From the NCBI GenBank assembly GCA_022071955.1, contig JAJVIM010000011.1, forward strand, positions 242,252 through 306,251: DNA of 64,000 nucleotides, written 5' to 3'. The translations under genes were made by a program, and so were the position numbers. Each line of letters starts with the position of its first letter. The first letter of the stretch is position 1. Shown piece after piece: positions 16,808-25,481 of this stretch. This stretch comes from Anaerolineae bacterium. GTDB taxonomy: Bacteria > Chloroflexota > Anaerolineae > 4572-78 > J111. The notes beneath the pieces are model-generated. The model did not search any database. It was not told the DNA's origin and worked only from the letters and a program-made list of their open reading frames with translations.

Positions 16808-18229
16808 ATGAATCGATTTTTACCCTATTTCAAATTCGCTTTCACTGCGGCGCTCAGCGTGGTAGCAGTGGGGCTGATGGCCGGCTGCGGCAGCACCAGC
16901 CCGCCCACCCCCATCCCGCTGCCTACCCCAGAAAATGTGCAGGTGGCGGTAGTTCCGCCGGCCACGCCCACTACAGCGCCCACCCCCACTCCCCCGCCGG
17001 CGGTTCTGGCCCCCGATGACGGCTGCGTGACCTGCCACACCGATCAGGCGATGTTGCAGGAAACGGCCAAAGAAGAGGAGGTGGTAGAGCCATTGTCCGA
17101 AGGCGAGGGCTGAGGCGGCTCTGTCCCTCCGTTGGAGGGCTGGGAAAAAGTATTTGTTAGCAGTGGCACATTCACTCAAACGATCCACGGTGAAATGGGT
17201 TGTATCGCTTGCCACGGCGGTGACGGCACCACCCAGGATAAAGACCAGGCGCACAGCGACATGCGTCGCGAGCCAATTGCCGCCGACGCCTGCGATCAGT
17301 GCCACACCGATCAACTTAACGACAAAAACAGCCTGCATTCAACCCTGCGCGGCTACCAAACCGCCATCGCCGAGCGCGCCACCTCAACCACACTCGCCAA
17401 AATTATGGAAGAGGCGTTTGGCAACCACTGCGAAAGCTGCCACACCAGTTGCGGCCAATGCCATGTGAGCCGGCCAACCAACCTGGGCGGCGGCCTCACC
17501 GCCGGCCACGACTTTAAAAAGATTCCGCCCATGAATCTTACCTGCACCGGGTGTCACGGCAGCCGCATCGATATGGAATACAAAGGCAAAAACGAAGGGA
17601 TCCCCGCCGACGTCCACTGGACTCAGGGTGGGATGCCCTGCTTTGATTGCCACACCGCCGACGAAATGCACGGCAATGTTGAGCCGCCGCCAGACCATCG
17701 CTACGATGGCAAAGCCAGCCCGGCCTGCACCGACTGCCACGATGATGTCTTTGAAAACAAAGCCAAAATCTCAGAGCACCGCAGCGCCCACATGGAAAAC
17801 ATTGCCTGCCAGGTGTGTCACGCCGCAGATTACAAAAGCTGCTACAGTTGCCACGTGCAAAAAAGCGAAGAAGGCACGCCCTTCTTCAAAATTGAACCGT
17901 CGCAGATGGGCTTTAAAATTGGGTTAAACCCGGAACAAACTGAAGATCGCCCCTGGAAGTGGATTGCCGTTCGGCACGTTCCGGTTGATCCCGAAACCTT
18001 TGCCTATTACGGCGACAATCTGCTGCCCAACTTTGACCAGCGGCCCACCTGGCTGTACGCCACCCCGCACACCATTCAGCGCATCACGCCGCGCACAGAA
18101 AAGTGCGACAGTTGCCACGGCAATAAAGATGTCTTTTTAACCGAAGATGATCTGCTGCCCTACGAAACCAAAGCAAACCAGAGCGTTGTGGTGCCAGAAA
18201 ACGAAATCCCCAAAAAACGCGGGCGGTAA
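16808..18229 (+). CDS. extKL: ExtKL-like multiheme cytochrome c lipoprotein, probable selenoprotein (in-frame TGA at 17111)
   Basis: One frame of 473 residues crosses a single in-frame TGA (17111-17113, residue 102). The start at 16808 is preferred to 16793 because GGAGAC precedes it. Lipoprotein signal with lipobox LMAGC (Cys about 26), a Pro-rich linker and one heme motif (CVTCH, about 73) lie before the TGA. Ten more (CIACH, CDQCH, CESCH, CGQCH, CTGCH, CFDCH, CTDCH, CQVCH, CYSCH, CDSCH) follow. The downstream part has no signal peptide, so it cannot be a heme protein on its own. After the TGA, 11 nt precede a 6-bp stem CCCTCC/GGAGGG with loop GTT, whose G lies 17 nt from the TGA: the usual spacing and loop base of a bacterial SECIS. 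The context is GEG-U-GG. A recent nonsense mutation is the alternative. Confidence 0.75.
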
Positions 18230-18257
18230 ACTGCCAGCGCCATAAAATGGCTGCCAC

Positions 18258-18300
18258 CCCCCGAAAGAGCTATTCTAGCTCTTTCGGGGGTTTTTTATTT
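18258..18300 (+). terminator. Strong intrinsic terminator after the ExtKL-like gene
   Basis: 14-bp arms CCCCCGAAAGAGCT (18258-18271) and AGCTCTTTCGGGGG (18277-18290) with loop ATTCT, then TTTTTTATTT. The intervals 18230-18257 and 18301-18503 contain nothing else that I can support. Confidence 0.95.
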
Positions 18301-18503
18301 TCCCCGCCACCAACGGATCAGGTAATTATCGGTAAGCAAATTTAGTGAAAATAATCACTATCTATAAGCTCTAATGATAAGAGGCTGGAAATTTTAAAGA
18401 AGTTGTAGTATAATGGGGCCGTGCCGTTTTTGATTGCTGTCCTTTCCCTGCCTCTCCGGTGGATGTTTCTTTTTTTTCACTATATATGCCAACATCAGGT
18501 TAT

Positions 18504-18540
18504 GTGACATTTGTCACCCTAAAAAGGTGCCATTTGTATC
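18504..18540. promoter_or_regulatory. Paired CRP/FNR-type palindromes, second copy degenerate
   Basis: A perfect-consensus GTGACATTTGTCAC at 18504-18517 and a weaker GTGCCATTTGTATC at 18527-18540, 23 bp centre to centre. They lie about 140-180 bp before the cytochrome start. Confidence 0.65.
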
Positions 18541-18681
18541 TGGCGGATAAGAAACTCTTTTGGTATACTCATTTACCATAACCACAACTTATACACGAGG
18601 CGTAATTTTTCTGCTCCTGCCAGAACACCCTTAATCTGTATTCCAACCTGAATTCAGTTGCGTCTCAAAGGAGAGTACTGC

Positions 18682-20562
18682 ATGCAGAAAATGAGAAACT
18701 GGTTTTTCAACCTCAATCGGTTACTTCAATGGGCCATCGTCCTGGCTATCATCGTAATTGTCGGGTTGAGCGCCGTCACCGTCAGTGCCACCACCTGGGA
18801 ATACACTAACTCACCGGAATTCTGCGGCACCACCTGCCACACAATGCCCCCGGAATACACAGCTTATCAGGTTTCGCCGCACGCCCGGGTTGATTGTGTG
18901 GACTGCCATCTGGGCCGACAAAGTTTTTTGTCGGCAGTGCCCCAAAAAGCAAAAGAAATTACCCACGTTACCGATGCCTTAACCCAATCCTACGAACCAC
19001 CAATTTACATCAAAAATCTGCGCCCGGCCCGCGACACCTGCGAAAAATGCCATAACCCCGACAAGTTTTCAAATGACACCTTTGTTCAAATTCAAAGATA
19101 CGCCCAAGATAAAAACAATACAGAAAGAACCGACTTTTTAATTGTTAAAACTGGCGGGGGTACCGCCCGTGAGGGGTTGGGCCGCGGTATTCACTGGCAC
19201 GTTGAAAACAAGGTTCAGTTCTATTCCGATGACCCCCTCAAACAGACCATCCCGTACATTCGCGTTGAAGACGCAACCGGCCAGGTCACCGAATATTTTG
19301 ATGTAGAAGCCGGGTTGCCGCCCACGTTTGGATCACAGGTAAGTGACCAACTACACACAATGGATTGCGTTGATTGCCACAACCGGATTTCGCACAATTT
19401 CCGCTCCCCCTCCAATGCGATGGATGATGCCCTGTCTCGGCACGTGATAGACCAAAACATCCCGGAAATCAAAAAACGCGGTGTTGAGCTTTTGAGCGCC
19501 AACTACGATACCACAGAAGAAGGGCTTGCCGCCATCGACACCCTCACCGGCTGGTATCAGGAAAATTACCCGGATTTCTACGCCGGAAATACGGATACCG
19601 TGGAAAAGAGCGTCAACGAAATAAAGACCCTGTTTACCGAAACCATCTTCCCCAATATGGCTGTTGGCTGGCAAACCCACCCCAACAATGTGGGCCACCG
19701 CGAATTTCCCGGCTGCTTCCGCTGCCACGATGGCAAACATATTTCCGCCAGCGATGAAGCCATCCGGCTGGAATGCAATTTGTGCCACTCCATCCCAGAA
19801 GTGGTTACGCCGGGCGGCAAACCGCCGATTATTGAAATTGAAAAACCCAACGAGCCAGAATCACACCTTAACTCCAACTGGATCGCCCAGCATCGCTTTA
19901 AATTTGACACCACCTGCATGGAATGCCACGACGTGAGCAATCCGGGCGGCACCGACGACACCAGTTTTTGCTCCAACAGCGGCTGCCACGCCACCGAATG
20001 GAAATTTGTTGGCCTCAACGCGCCGGCCATCAGAGAAATGGTTGCGCCGCCACGCCTGCCCGGCAGCGGCGAACCTCGGCAAATTCCGCACCCGGCCGGG
20101 CCGCGCACAGATTGCACTATTTGCCACGGCACCACCGATGCGATCATCCCTACCCCGGCCAACCACGAAGGCTTTGATCAGTCACTGTGCGAGTTGTGTC
20201 ACAAACCGCTCGCTACCGATCTGAGCAGCGAACAAACCCAGGTTGAGGTGCCGCAAGTGCCGCACCTGGTTGATAATTTCAAAGACCAATGCCTCACCTG
20301 CCACCAATCCGACGCCGTTTCACCCTTCCCGCAAAATCACGCCACGTGGCAGGCAGATACGTGCCTCTTCTGTCACCAGGAGCAAACCGAAACCGCCGAG
20401 GCCCAGGAGGGCAGGCCGCCCATTCCGCATACCATAGAAGGGCGAGAAGATTGCCTGGCCTGCCACGGCCTTGACAGCATCAAACCGTTCCCGGAAAACC
20501 ACAAGAGCCGGCCGGTAGAAAAATGCCAAAACTGCCATAAACCGCAGGAGACAAAGTCATAA
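18682..20562 (+). CDS. NapC/NirT-like membrane-anchored 14-heme cytochrome c
   Basis: The start at 18682 is chosen for AAAGGAG at 18667-18673; it gives 626 residues. An N-terminal uncleaved helix (about 14-36, LLQWAIVLAIIVIVGLSAV) leads to FCGTTCHTMPPEY, a CX3CHxM variant of the NapC/NrfH first heme. Then follow CVDCH, CEKCH, CVDCH, CFRCH, CNLCH, CMECH, an atypical CSNSGCH, CTICH, CELCH, CLTCH, CLFCH, CLACH and CQNCH, up to 14 hemes. The C-terminal third is a string of short PHxxE/D...CxxCH repeats (IPHTIEGREDCLACH type). NapC-type anchors oxidise menaquinol and hand electrons to external partners. It stands alone in its transcription unit, under a CRP-like pair. Confidence 0.9.
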   Translation: MQKMRNWFFNLNRLLQWAIVLAIIVIVGLSAVTVSATTWEYTNSPEFCGTTCHTMPPEYTAYQVSPHARVDCVDCHLGRQSFLSAVPQKAKEITHVTDALTQSYEPPIYIKNLRPARDTCEKCHNPDKFSNDTFVQIQRYAQDKNNTERTDFLIVKTGGGTAREGLGRGIHWHVENKVQFYSDDPLKQTIPYIRVEDATGQVTEYFDVEAGLPPTFGSQVSDQLHTMDCVDCHNRISHNFRSPSNAMDDALSRHVIDQNIPEIKKRGVELLSANYDTTEEGLAAIDTLTGWYQENYPDFYAGNTDTVEKSVNEIKTLFTETIFPNMAVGWQTHPNNVGHREFPGCFRCHDGKHISASDEAIRLECNLCHSIPEVVTPGGKPPIIEIEKPNEPESHLNSNWIAQHRFKFDTTCMECHDVSNPGGTDDTSFCSNSGCHATEWKFVGLNAPAIREMVAPPRLPGSGEPRQIPHPAGPRTDCTICHGTTDAIIPTPANHEGFDQSLCELCHKPLATDLSSEQTQVEVPQVPHLVDNFKDQCLTCHQSDAVSPFPQNHATWQADTCLFCHQEQTETAEAQEGRPPIPHTIEGREDCLACHGLDSIKPFPENHKSRPVEKCQNCHKPQETKS

Positions 20563-20643
20563 TTATTTACCAAAGTAAAGAAACCGCAATTTAAAAAACC
20601 TTACTACCCGATGGCCATCGGGTAGTAGTGGTTTTAAAAATTT

Positions 20644-20679
20644 GTGACAGGTGTCATAAATTCAGGTGACAACTGTTAC
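20644..20679. promoter_or_regulatory. Paired CRP/FNR-type palindromes before the decaheme gene
   Basis: GTGACAGGTGTCAT (20644-20657) and GTGACAACTGTTAC (20666-20679), 22 bp centre to centre, each with one or two changes from the consensus. About 250-285 bp before the gene. Confidence 0.65.
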
Positions 20680-20748
20680 TACCACGACAAGTGGCATTGC
20701 GATAAAATGGGGTTTGTATCGATCTATGTATCGATTATTATTTTTATG

Positions 20749-20821
20749 AAAGGAGGTGATGTCGCCAGAATCTGTATTCTAACTATCTAATTAAATGACC
20801 CTTTATCGACAAGGAGGTGAT
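20749..20821 (+). promoter_or_regulatory. Two near-perfect anti-SD complements in the leader of the decaheme gene
   Basis: AAAGGAGGTGAT at 20749-20760 and AAGGAGGTGAT at 20811-20821 match the 16S rRNA 3' end almost fully, yet neither serves a recognisable gene. The first overlaps a 7-codon frame (ATG 20758). The second overlaps a GTG frame of about 33 codons ending at 20917, ten bases before the real ATG at 20928. Leader peptides, ribosome stand-by sites or mRNA stabilisers are possible. Confidence 0.45.
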
Positions 20822-20927
20822 AATTAAACAGAGAAAGTTTAACATTAACGTACCATTCCATCTATCTAACCTAACTCAACCCACCTATAAATCTTGGAAT
20901 GGGTTTAGTACTGAATGAGGGATCATT

Positions 20928-23009
20928 ATGAAAAAAACAATTTTGCTGCTCGGCTTGTTAATAGTCGTTGCCTTAGGGGCAGTGTTCTTTGCAGTGCAGA
21001 ACGTAGACTGGGCCAGCGCACAAGAAGGCGTAGAAGTGCCGTTTTTGGCTGAATGGACCGGCTCGGGCCACGCCGATGCCACCGCCGAAGCCTTTGTTCA
21101 CTGGAACGAGGAGACCCCGGCCGAAGTACCCACCACCTGTGCTAAATGCCACAGCACAACCGGTTACCGGGAGTTCCACGGGCTTGACGGCAGCACCGCC
21201 GGTTCGGTTGCCAAAGCCGTACCCGTTGGCGAAGTTATCGCCTGCGTGGCTTGCCACAACGAAGCCGTCATGGAAAAAGACAGCGTCGTAATGCCTTCGG
21301 GCCTGGAAATCAAAGACCTGGGGCCAGAAGCCCGCTGTATGGAATGCCATCAGGGCCGCGAATCCAAGGTCAGTGTTGATGCTTCTATTGAAAAAGCTGC
21401 TGTTGCAGATGATGACACCGTCAGCGCCGATCTGGGCTTTAGAAATATTCACTACTACGCGGCCGCGGCTACCAAATACGGTACCCTGGCTAAAGGCGGT
21501 TACGAGTACGACGGCAACACCTACGACGGTTTCTTTGCCCACGTTGATGGTTTTATGACCTGCAACAACTGCCACGATCAACACACGCTTGAGCTGAAGG
21601 TTGAAAAGTGCGCCGCCTGCCACGAAGGCGTCACCTCACCGGAAGACTTCAAAGACGTACGGATGAACGGTTCGCTGGTAGACTACGATGGCGATGGCAA
21701 CATCACCGAAGGTATCTACTACGAACTGGAAGGCGTGCGTGAAAAAGAATTCCAGGCTGTCCAGACTTACGCTTCAGAAGTTGCCGGTACCGATATTGCC
21801 TACGACCCCGCCAGCTACCCCTACTTCTTCATTGATGCCAACGGCAATGGTACTGTCGACGCGGCTGAAACCGACGCCTACAACGCCTGGACCCCGCGCC
21901 TGCTCAAAGCTGCCTACAACTACCAGGTTTCGGTTAAAGACCCCGGCGCCTTTGCCCATGGCGGCAAGTACATCATCGAACTGCTGTACGACTCGCTGGC
22001 AGATGTGAACACCGCCCTGTCTAAACCCATCGACATGGAAGGTATGCGCCGCATTGACTACGGCCACTTTGCCGGTTCGGAAGAAGCTTTCCGGCACTGG
22101 GATGAAGAAGGCGAAGTTCCTGCCGACTGCGCCCGCTGCCACTCCGGCATGGGGCTGGCTACCTACCTCAAAGATGGGGCCAATGTTTCCGCGCCGTTGG
22201 CTAACGGCATGCAGTGCGCCAACTGCCACAACGACCTGGCCGAATTCACCCGCTACGAAGCCGGTCCGGTAGAATTCCCCAGCGGCGCCGTGGTTGATCT
22301 GGAAGAATCCGACAGCAACCTCTGTATCAACTGCCACCAGGGCCGCAGCTCTACGCCTACGGTTGACAAAGTGGTTGAAGGTATGGACGCGAACACGGTT
22401 TCAGACAAACTGCGCTTCCAGAACGTCCACTACTTTGCCGCCGGCGCCACCCTGTTTGGCGGCGATGTGCAAGGCGCGTACCAGTACGAAGGCAAAGAAT
22501 ACTTTGGCCGCAACATGCACGATGAAGGCGTGAACACCTGTATTGGCTGCCACAATGCCCACGAACTGACCGTTCAGGTTGACAAGTGCGGCGACTGCCA
22601 CGACGGCGTAACCACACTTGAAGACACCCGCACCATTCGCGAGTACGACTCCGACTGGGACGGCGACGGCAACACCACCGAAGGGATTGCCGAAGAACTG
22701 GACGGTGTGTCCGAGGTGTTGTACGCTGCCATTCAGGATTACGCCAAAACAACAGCCAAAACGCCGATTGTCTACGACTCGGCCAGATACCCCTACTTCT
22801 TTGCCGACGCCAACGGCAATGGCAAAGTTGACGAGGGCGAAGGGGCATACGCCAGCTTTACGCCTGCCCTGATTAAGGCCACCTACAACTACCAATACTC
22901 CCGCAAAGACCCCGGCGCTTTTGCTCACAACGGGCAATATGTAATCCAGGTTATGTACGATAGCATCGAAGACCTGGGCGGCGATGTCTCCAAGCTGACA
23001 CGCCCTTAG
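20928..23009 (+). CDS. Decaheme cytochrome c built from a tandem pentaheme duplication with EF-hand loops
   Basis: A protein of 693 residues with signal peptide (about 1-30, ILLLGLLIVVALGAVFFA). Two homologous halves, about 45-365 and 375-693, each hold five CXXCH motifs: CAKCH, CVACH, CMECH, CNNCH, CAACH and CARCH, CANCH, CINCH, CIGCH, CGDCH. Paired landmarks include CMECHQGRES/CINCHQGRSS, FRNIHYYAA/FQNVHYFAA and KDPGAFAH in both. Each half also has two calcium-loop-like segments (DYDGDGNITEG and DANGNGTVDAAE; DWDGDGNTTEG and DANGNGKVDEGE), so four EF-hand/dockerin-type sites are likely. There is no membrane tail, so it is probably secreted or held by partners. A soluble electron shuttle or wire-like role is inferred. 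Single-gene unit between CRP-like sites and a terminator. Confidence 0.9.
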   Translation: MKKTILLLGLLIVVALGAVFFAVQNVDWASAQEGVEVPFLAEWTGSGHADATAEAFVHWNEETPAEVPTTCAKCHSTTGYREFHGLDGSTAGSVAKAVPVGEVIACVACHNEAVMEKDSVVMPSGLEIKDLGPEARCMECHQGRESKVSVDASIEKAAVADDDTVSADLGFRNIHYYAAAATKYGTLAKGGYEYDGNTYDGFFAHVDGFMTCNNCHDQHTLELKVEKCAACHEGVTSPEDFKDVRMNGSLVDYDGDGNITEGIYYELEGVREKEFQAVQTYASEVAGTDIAYDPASYPYFFIDANGNGTVDAAETDAYNAWTPRLLKAAYNYQVSVKDPGAFAHGGKYIIELLYDSLADVNTALSKPIDMEGMRRIDYGHFAGSEEAFRHWDEEGEVPADCARCHSGMGLATYLKDGANVSAPLANGMQCANCHNDLAEFTRYEAGPVEFPSGAVVDLEESDSNLCINCHQGRSSTPTVDKVVEGMDANTVSDKLRFQNVHYFAAGATLFGGDVQGAYQYEGKEYFGRNMHDEGVNTCIGCHNAHELTVQVDKCGDCHDGVTTLEDTRTIREYDSDWDGDGNTTEGIAEELDGVSEVLYAAIQDYAKTTAKTPIVYDSARYPYFFADANGNGKVDEGEGAYASFTPALIKATYNYQYSRKDPGAFAHNGQYVIQVMYDSIEDLGGDVSKLTRP

Positions 23010-23033
23010 TATTCCAGTTTTACTAACAAAAAA

Positions 23034-23063
23034 GCCGAACACTATCCGTGTTCGGCTTTTTTT
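23034..23063 (+). terminator. Intrinsic terminator after the decaheme gene
   Basis: GCCGAACAC and GTGTTCGGC pair around TATCC, flanked by A6 on the left and T7 on the right; able to act in both directions. Confidence 0.93.
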
Positions 23064-23120
23064 ATGGTTGCGCCGGCTCAAATAGGTTTTTTGCAAGGGG
23101 AGGGGATGAGTGGCGGGGCG

Positions 23121-23789
23121 TTACAACTTATCCTCAGAAAGATACGTAGCCAGGTGATGTTTAACCGCATACGTGGCTAATTCAATCCGATTACTCAGCC
23201 CCAGTTTATCAAGCAAACTGGTTACGTGATTACGCACCGTTGTTTCGCTTACCTGCAAATTTTCCGCTATTTCGCGGTTGCCTTTGCCGCGAGAAACCAG
23301 CAGCAACACTTCAAGCTCTCGTTTTGACAGGCTGCGAAAAGCGCCGGCATCAATCAGACGCTCTGCCTGGCGCATCCGCCGCAAAACCTGCCGGGTTGTT
23401 TGCGGGTCGAGCAACGCTTCGCCGCGCCGCACCGCTTCAATGGCCTGCAACAAAGACTCGTTACCCACCTGCTTGCGCACAAAACCGGCCGCGCCGGCCA
23501 CAATCGCTTCCGCTACCAGGTCATCGCTTAAATAAGATGTTAAAATGATAACTTTAATGTGAGGCCATCGCTCTACAATTTGCCGGCAAACCTCTACTCC
23601 ACTCTGATCGGGCAAGCGAATGTCGAGAATTACCACATCCGGGCTGAGCCGTTCACAGGCTTGCAGAGCTTCCCGCCCCGAGCCGGACTCGCCCACTAAT
23701 TCTACATCTGCAACATCTCCAAGCAATGTGGTCAGCCCCAAACGAACCACCTCGTGATCATCAACCAACAAAATACGCAGAGTCTTCAT
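23121..23789 (-). CDS. NarL/FixJ-family response regulator
   Basis: The start at 23789 is preferred over 23804: it overlaps the kinase stop as ATGA and has GGGAGG upstream. 222 residues. Receiver domain about 1-120 with acidic pocket LVDDHE, phospho-acceptor Asp in VVILDIRLPDQSG (about 53), switch Thr/Ser in IILTSYLS and Lys in GFVRKQ. A LuxR-type HTH lies at about 150-215 (LSKRELEVLLLVSRGKGNREIAENL, VSETTVRNHVTSLLDKL). It is coupled to the histidine kinase and located inside the cytochrome island, so control of respiratory genes is the natural inference. Confidence 0.92.
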   Translation of the reverse strand: MKTLRILLVDDHEVVRLGLTTLLGDVADVELVGESGSGREALQACERLSPDVVILDIRLPDQSGVEVCRQIVERWPHIKVIILTSYLSDDLVAEAIVAGAAGFVRKQVGNESLLQAIEAVRRGEALLDPQTTRQVLRRMRQAERLIDAGAFRSLSKRELEVLLLVSRGKGNREIAENLQVSETTVRNHVTSLLDKLGLSNRIELATYAVKHHLATYLSEDKL

Positions 23790-25192
23790 CGGGGGTCCTC
23801 CCACGGTACCAGTAACACTACCTGAAAACCCTGTGGCGGCCGGGGTTCAAGGTGTAGCGTTCCGCCTAGTATCCGCGCCCGGTCACGCATATTACGCAGC
23901 CCAAAACCGGGGGCATAGGTTTCAGGCAGCCCAATGCCGTCATCGGCAATGGTTACCTTTAACTGGTCATTGCACCGCTCAGCTACCGCCCAAATGTTGC
24001 GGGCCTGAGCGTGCCGAAGAACGTTGCTGATTGCCTCGTTGACGATGGCCAATATGTGAGTGGTACGGGTTTGGGAAAAAAGATCATCGTCATCGCAGTC
24101 AATAGTTACATTTACCTTGATGAGCGACTGCAGGCGCGGGTCTTCAGCCAGGCTGCGAAGCCCCTTAACCAGGTTGCTGCCCGGCGGGCCAGGTTCCAGC
24201 TCGGTGATAAACTGGCGCAGGTCCCGGATAGCGTGATTCAGGGCCGAGATCACCTGGTCTAATCGCGCCCGCAGCGGATCGTGGTGGCCCATTTTCTTCC
24301 GAATTGATTCGGCGATCAGCCCGGCTGTATATACGGTTTGTATGGCGCCGTCGTGCAATTCGCGGCTAACCCGTTCGCGTTCCGCCTGCAAAATCTGGGC
24401 TTGTTCCATTCTTTCAAGCCGACGATCTACTTCCACCTCAAAAATTTGCAGGCCGCGCACAATTGAAACCACCAGCACTAAACCGACCAGTGAGCGCAAC
24501 ACCTCGGGCGGTAACCCTACCCAATTGATCACCGTGTCTGAATTCAGTACATTGGCCGGAAAAAAAGAGGCCGGGCGCACCAGCAACCCGGCAAAGATGG
24601 CGTATGAAACCAGCGCCAAACTGGCAACCGAGAATATTCGGCCAATTTGAGATAATTCTTCTAACCGGGCCAGTTGCCGCGTTTGCTGCCTCAGGGCCAG
24701 CGCCGCAACCAGTGCCCCGAAAAAGCCCAACAGGTAGCGCGCCCAAATATCTGCCCTAACTAACAACTGAGCCGGGTCTAATTGAGTTGCCTGGCTGGCC
24801 CACATAAACGCACTAAACCACACCAGTAATAACCCGGCCGGAATCAACTGAAGCCAGGGCAGGTTTGGGTAAAACGGCCGCAATGTTTCAACTCCAAACT
24901 GAAACAAACAGGCAAAAGAAAGCGCCAGCAAACAAACCCGTACCAGCAGCAATATATCTACCCAAACCTGGCTGAGATATTCTGCCTGAATGGGAATAAA
25001 AATGGCCCCCCATTCGTGCAAGCCGTGGGCCAGGCCAAAAACCCCCAACCAGCCCAGACTGCGCGCCAGATCAAGCTGGCTGTGCCGCCGAGACTGCCAG
25101 ATGATCGCCAGCCCCAGCAAAAAGAAAACCTGCCCGTAAACAAACAGGACAATCGGCTCATTCAGAATAAAGAATTCGCGCCACGGACTCAT
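23786..25192 (-). CDS. NarX/LiaS-like sensor histidine kinase with polytopic N-terminal sensor
   Basis: The start at 25192 (AAGGGA upstream) is preferred to 25219, where the ATG falls inside a TATAAT promoter box. 468 residues. About six to seven membrane helices occupy residues 10-255 (LFVYGQVFFLLGLAIIW, LLVRVCLLALSFACLF, LIPAGLLLVWFSAFMW, YLLGFFGALVAALAL, SLVGLVLVVSIVRGLQIF) with no large external loop, so sensing is probably intramembrane. HisKA_3 follows with phospho-His in ERERVSRELHDGAIQTV (about 285), then an HATPase with EAISNVLRHA (N box) and IADDGIGLP (G box). It forms an operon with the response regulator. The signal is unknown; quinone redox state or membrane stress are candidates. 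Confidence 0.9.
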   Translation of the reverse strand: MSPWREFFILNEPIVLFVYGQVFFLLGLAIIWQSRRHSQLDLARSLGWLGVFGLAHGLHEWGAIFIPIQAEYLSQVWVDILLLVRVCLLALSFACLFQFGVETLRPFYPNLPWLQLIPAGLLLVWFSAFMWASQATQLDPAQLLVRADIWARYLLGFFGALVAALALRQQTRQLARLEELSQIGRIFSVASLALVSYAIFAGLLVRPASFFPANVLNSDTVINWVGLPPEVLRSLVGLVLVVSIVRGLQIFEVEVDRRLERMEQAQILQAERERVSRELHDGAIQTVYTAGLIAESIRKKMGHHDPLRARLDQVISALNHAIRDLRQFITELEPGPPGSNLVKGLRSLAEDPRLQSLIKVNVTIDCDDDDLFSQTRTTHILAIVNEAISNVLRHAQARNIWAVAERCNDQLKVTIADDGIGLPETYAPGFGLRNMRDRARILGGTLHLEPRPPQGFQVVLLVPWEDPR

Positions 25193-25256
25193 CGTTGATC
25201 CCTTGCCTACATTATACAATTATCCCGCAATAACCCAAACCTGTCTCAAAATGTGC

Positions 25257-25287
25257 CGATTTGTCCCAAAATAAATGGGACAAATCG
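25257..25287. promoter_or_regulatory. Perfect 11-bp dyad in the kinase/Rieske divergent region
   Basis: CGATTTGTCCC (25257-25267) and GGGACAAATCG (25277-25287) around nine A/T-rich bases. It lies between the kinase promoter box TATAAT (25215-25220, minus strand) and the Rieske gene. Candidate operator for the response regulator or another factor. Nothing else is recognised in 25193-25481. Confidence 0.6.
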
Positions 25288-25481
25288 CCCTGTTAGTCTC
25301 CCGGCATCAATGATAAACTAAGATAAGGTGTATCAGACCTGCTGGCTTTTTTGCAGCATAGCCGAATTTCGACCCTTTAAAAACCCAAACCTCCGCGACA
25401 ACTTTTGTCGGCCAACTCAAATTTTTCTGCCACCCATTGATTGTAATAAGCCTGATTTCGAATCAAGAAAGGCAGGACTCG

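Noticed and set aside
17111..17113. TGA read as a general sense codon (code change)
   Set aside because: Many genes in the window end in TGA with normal termini, for example the ABC ATPase and DUF1641 genes, so only site-specific recoding is considered.
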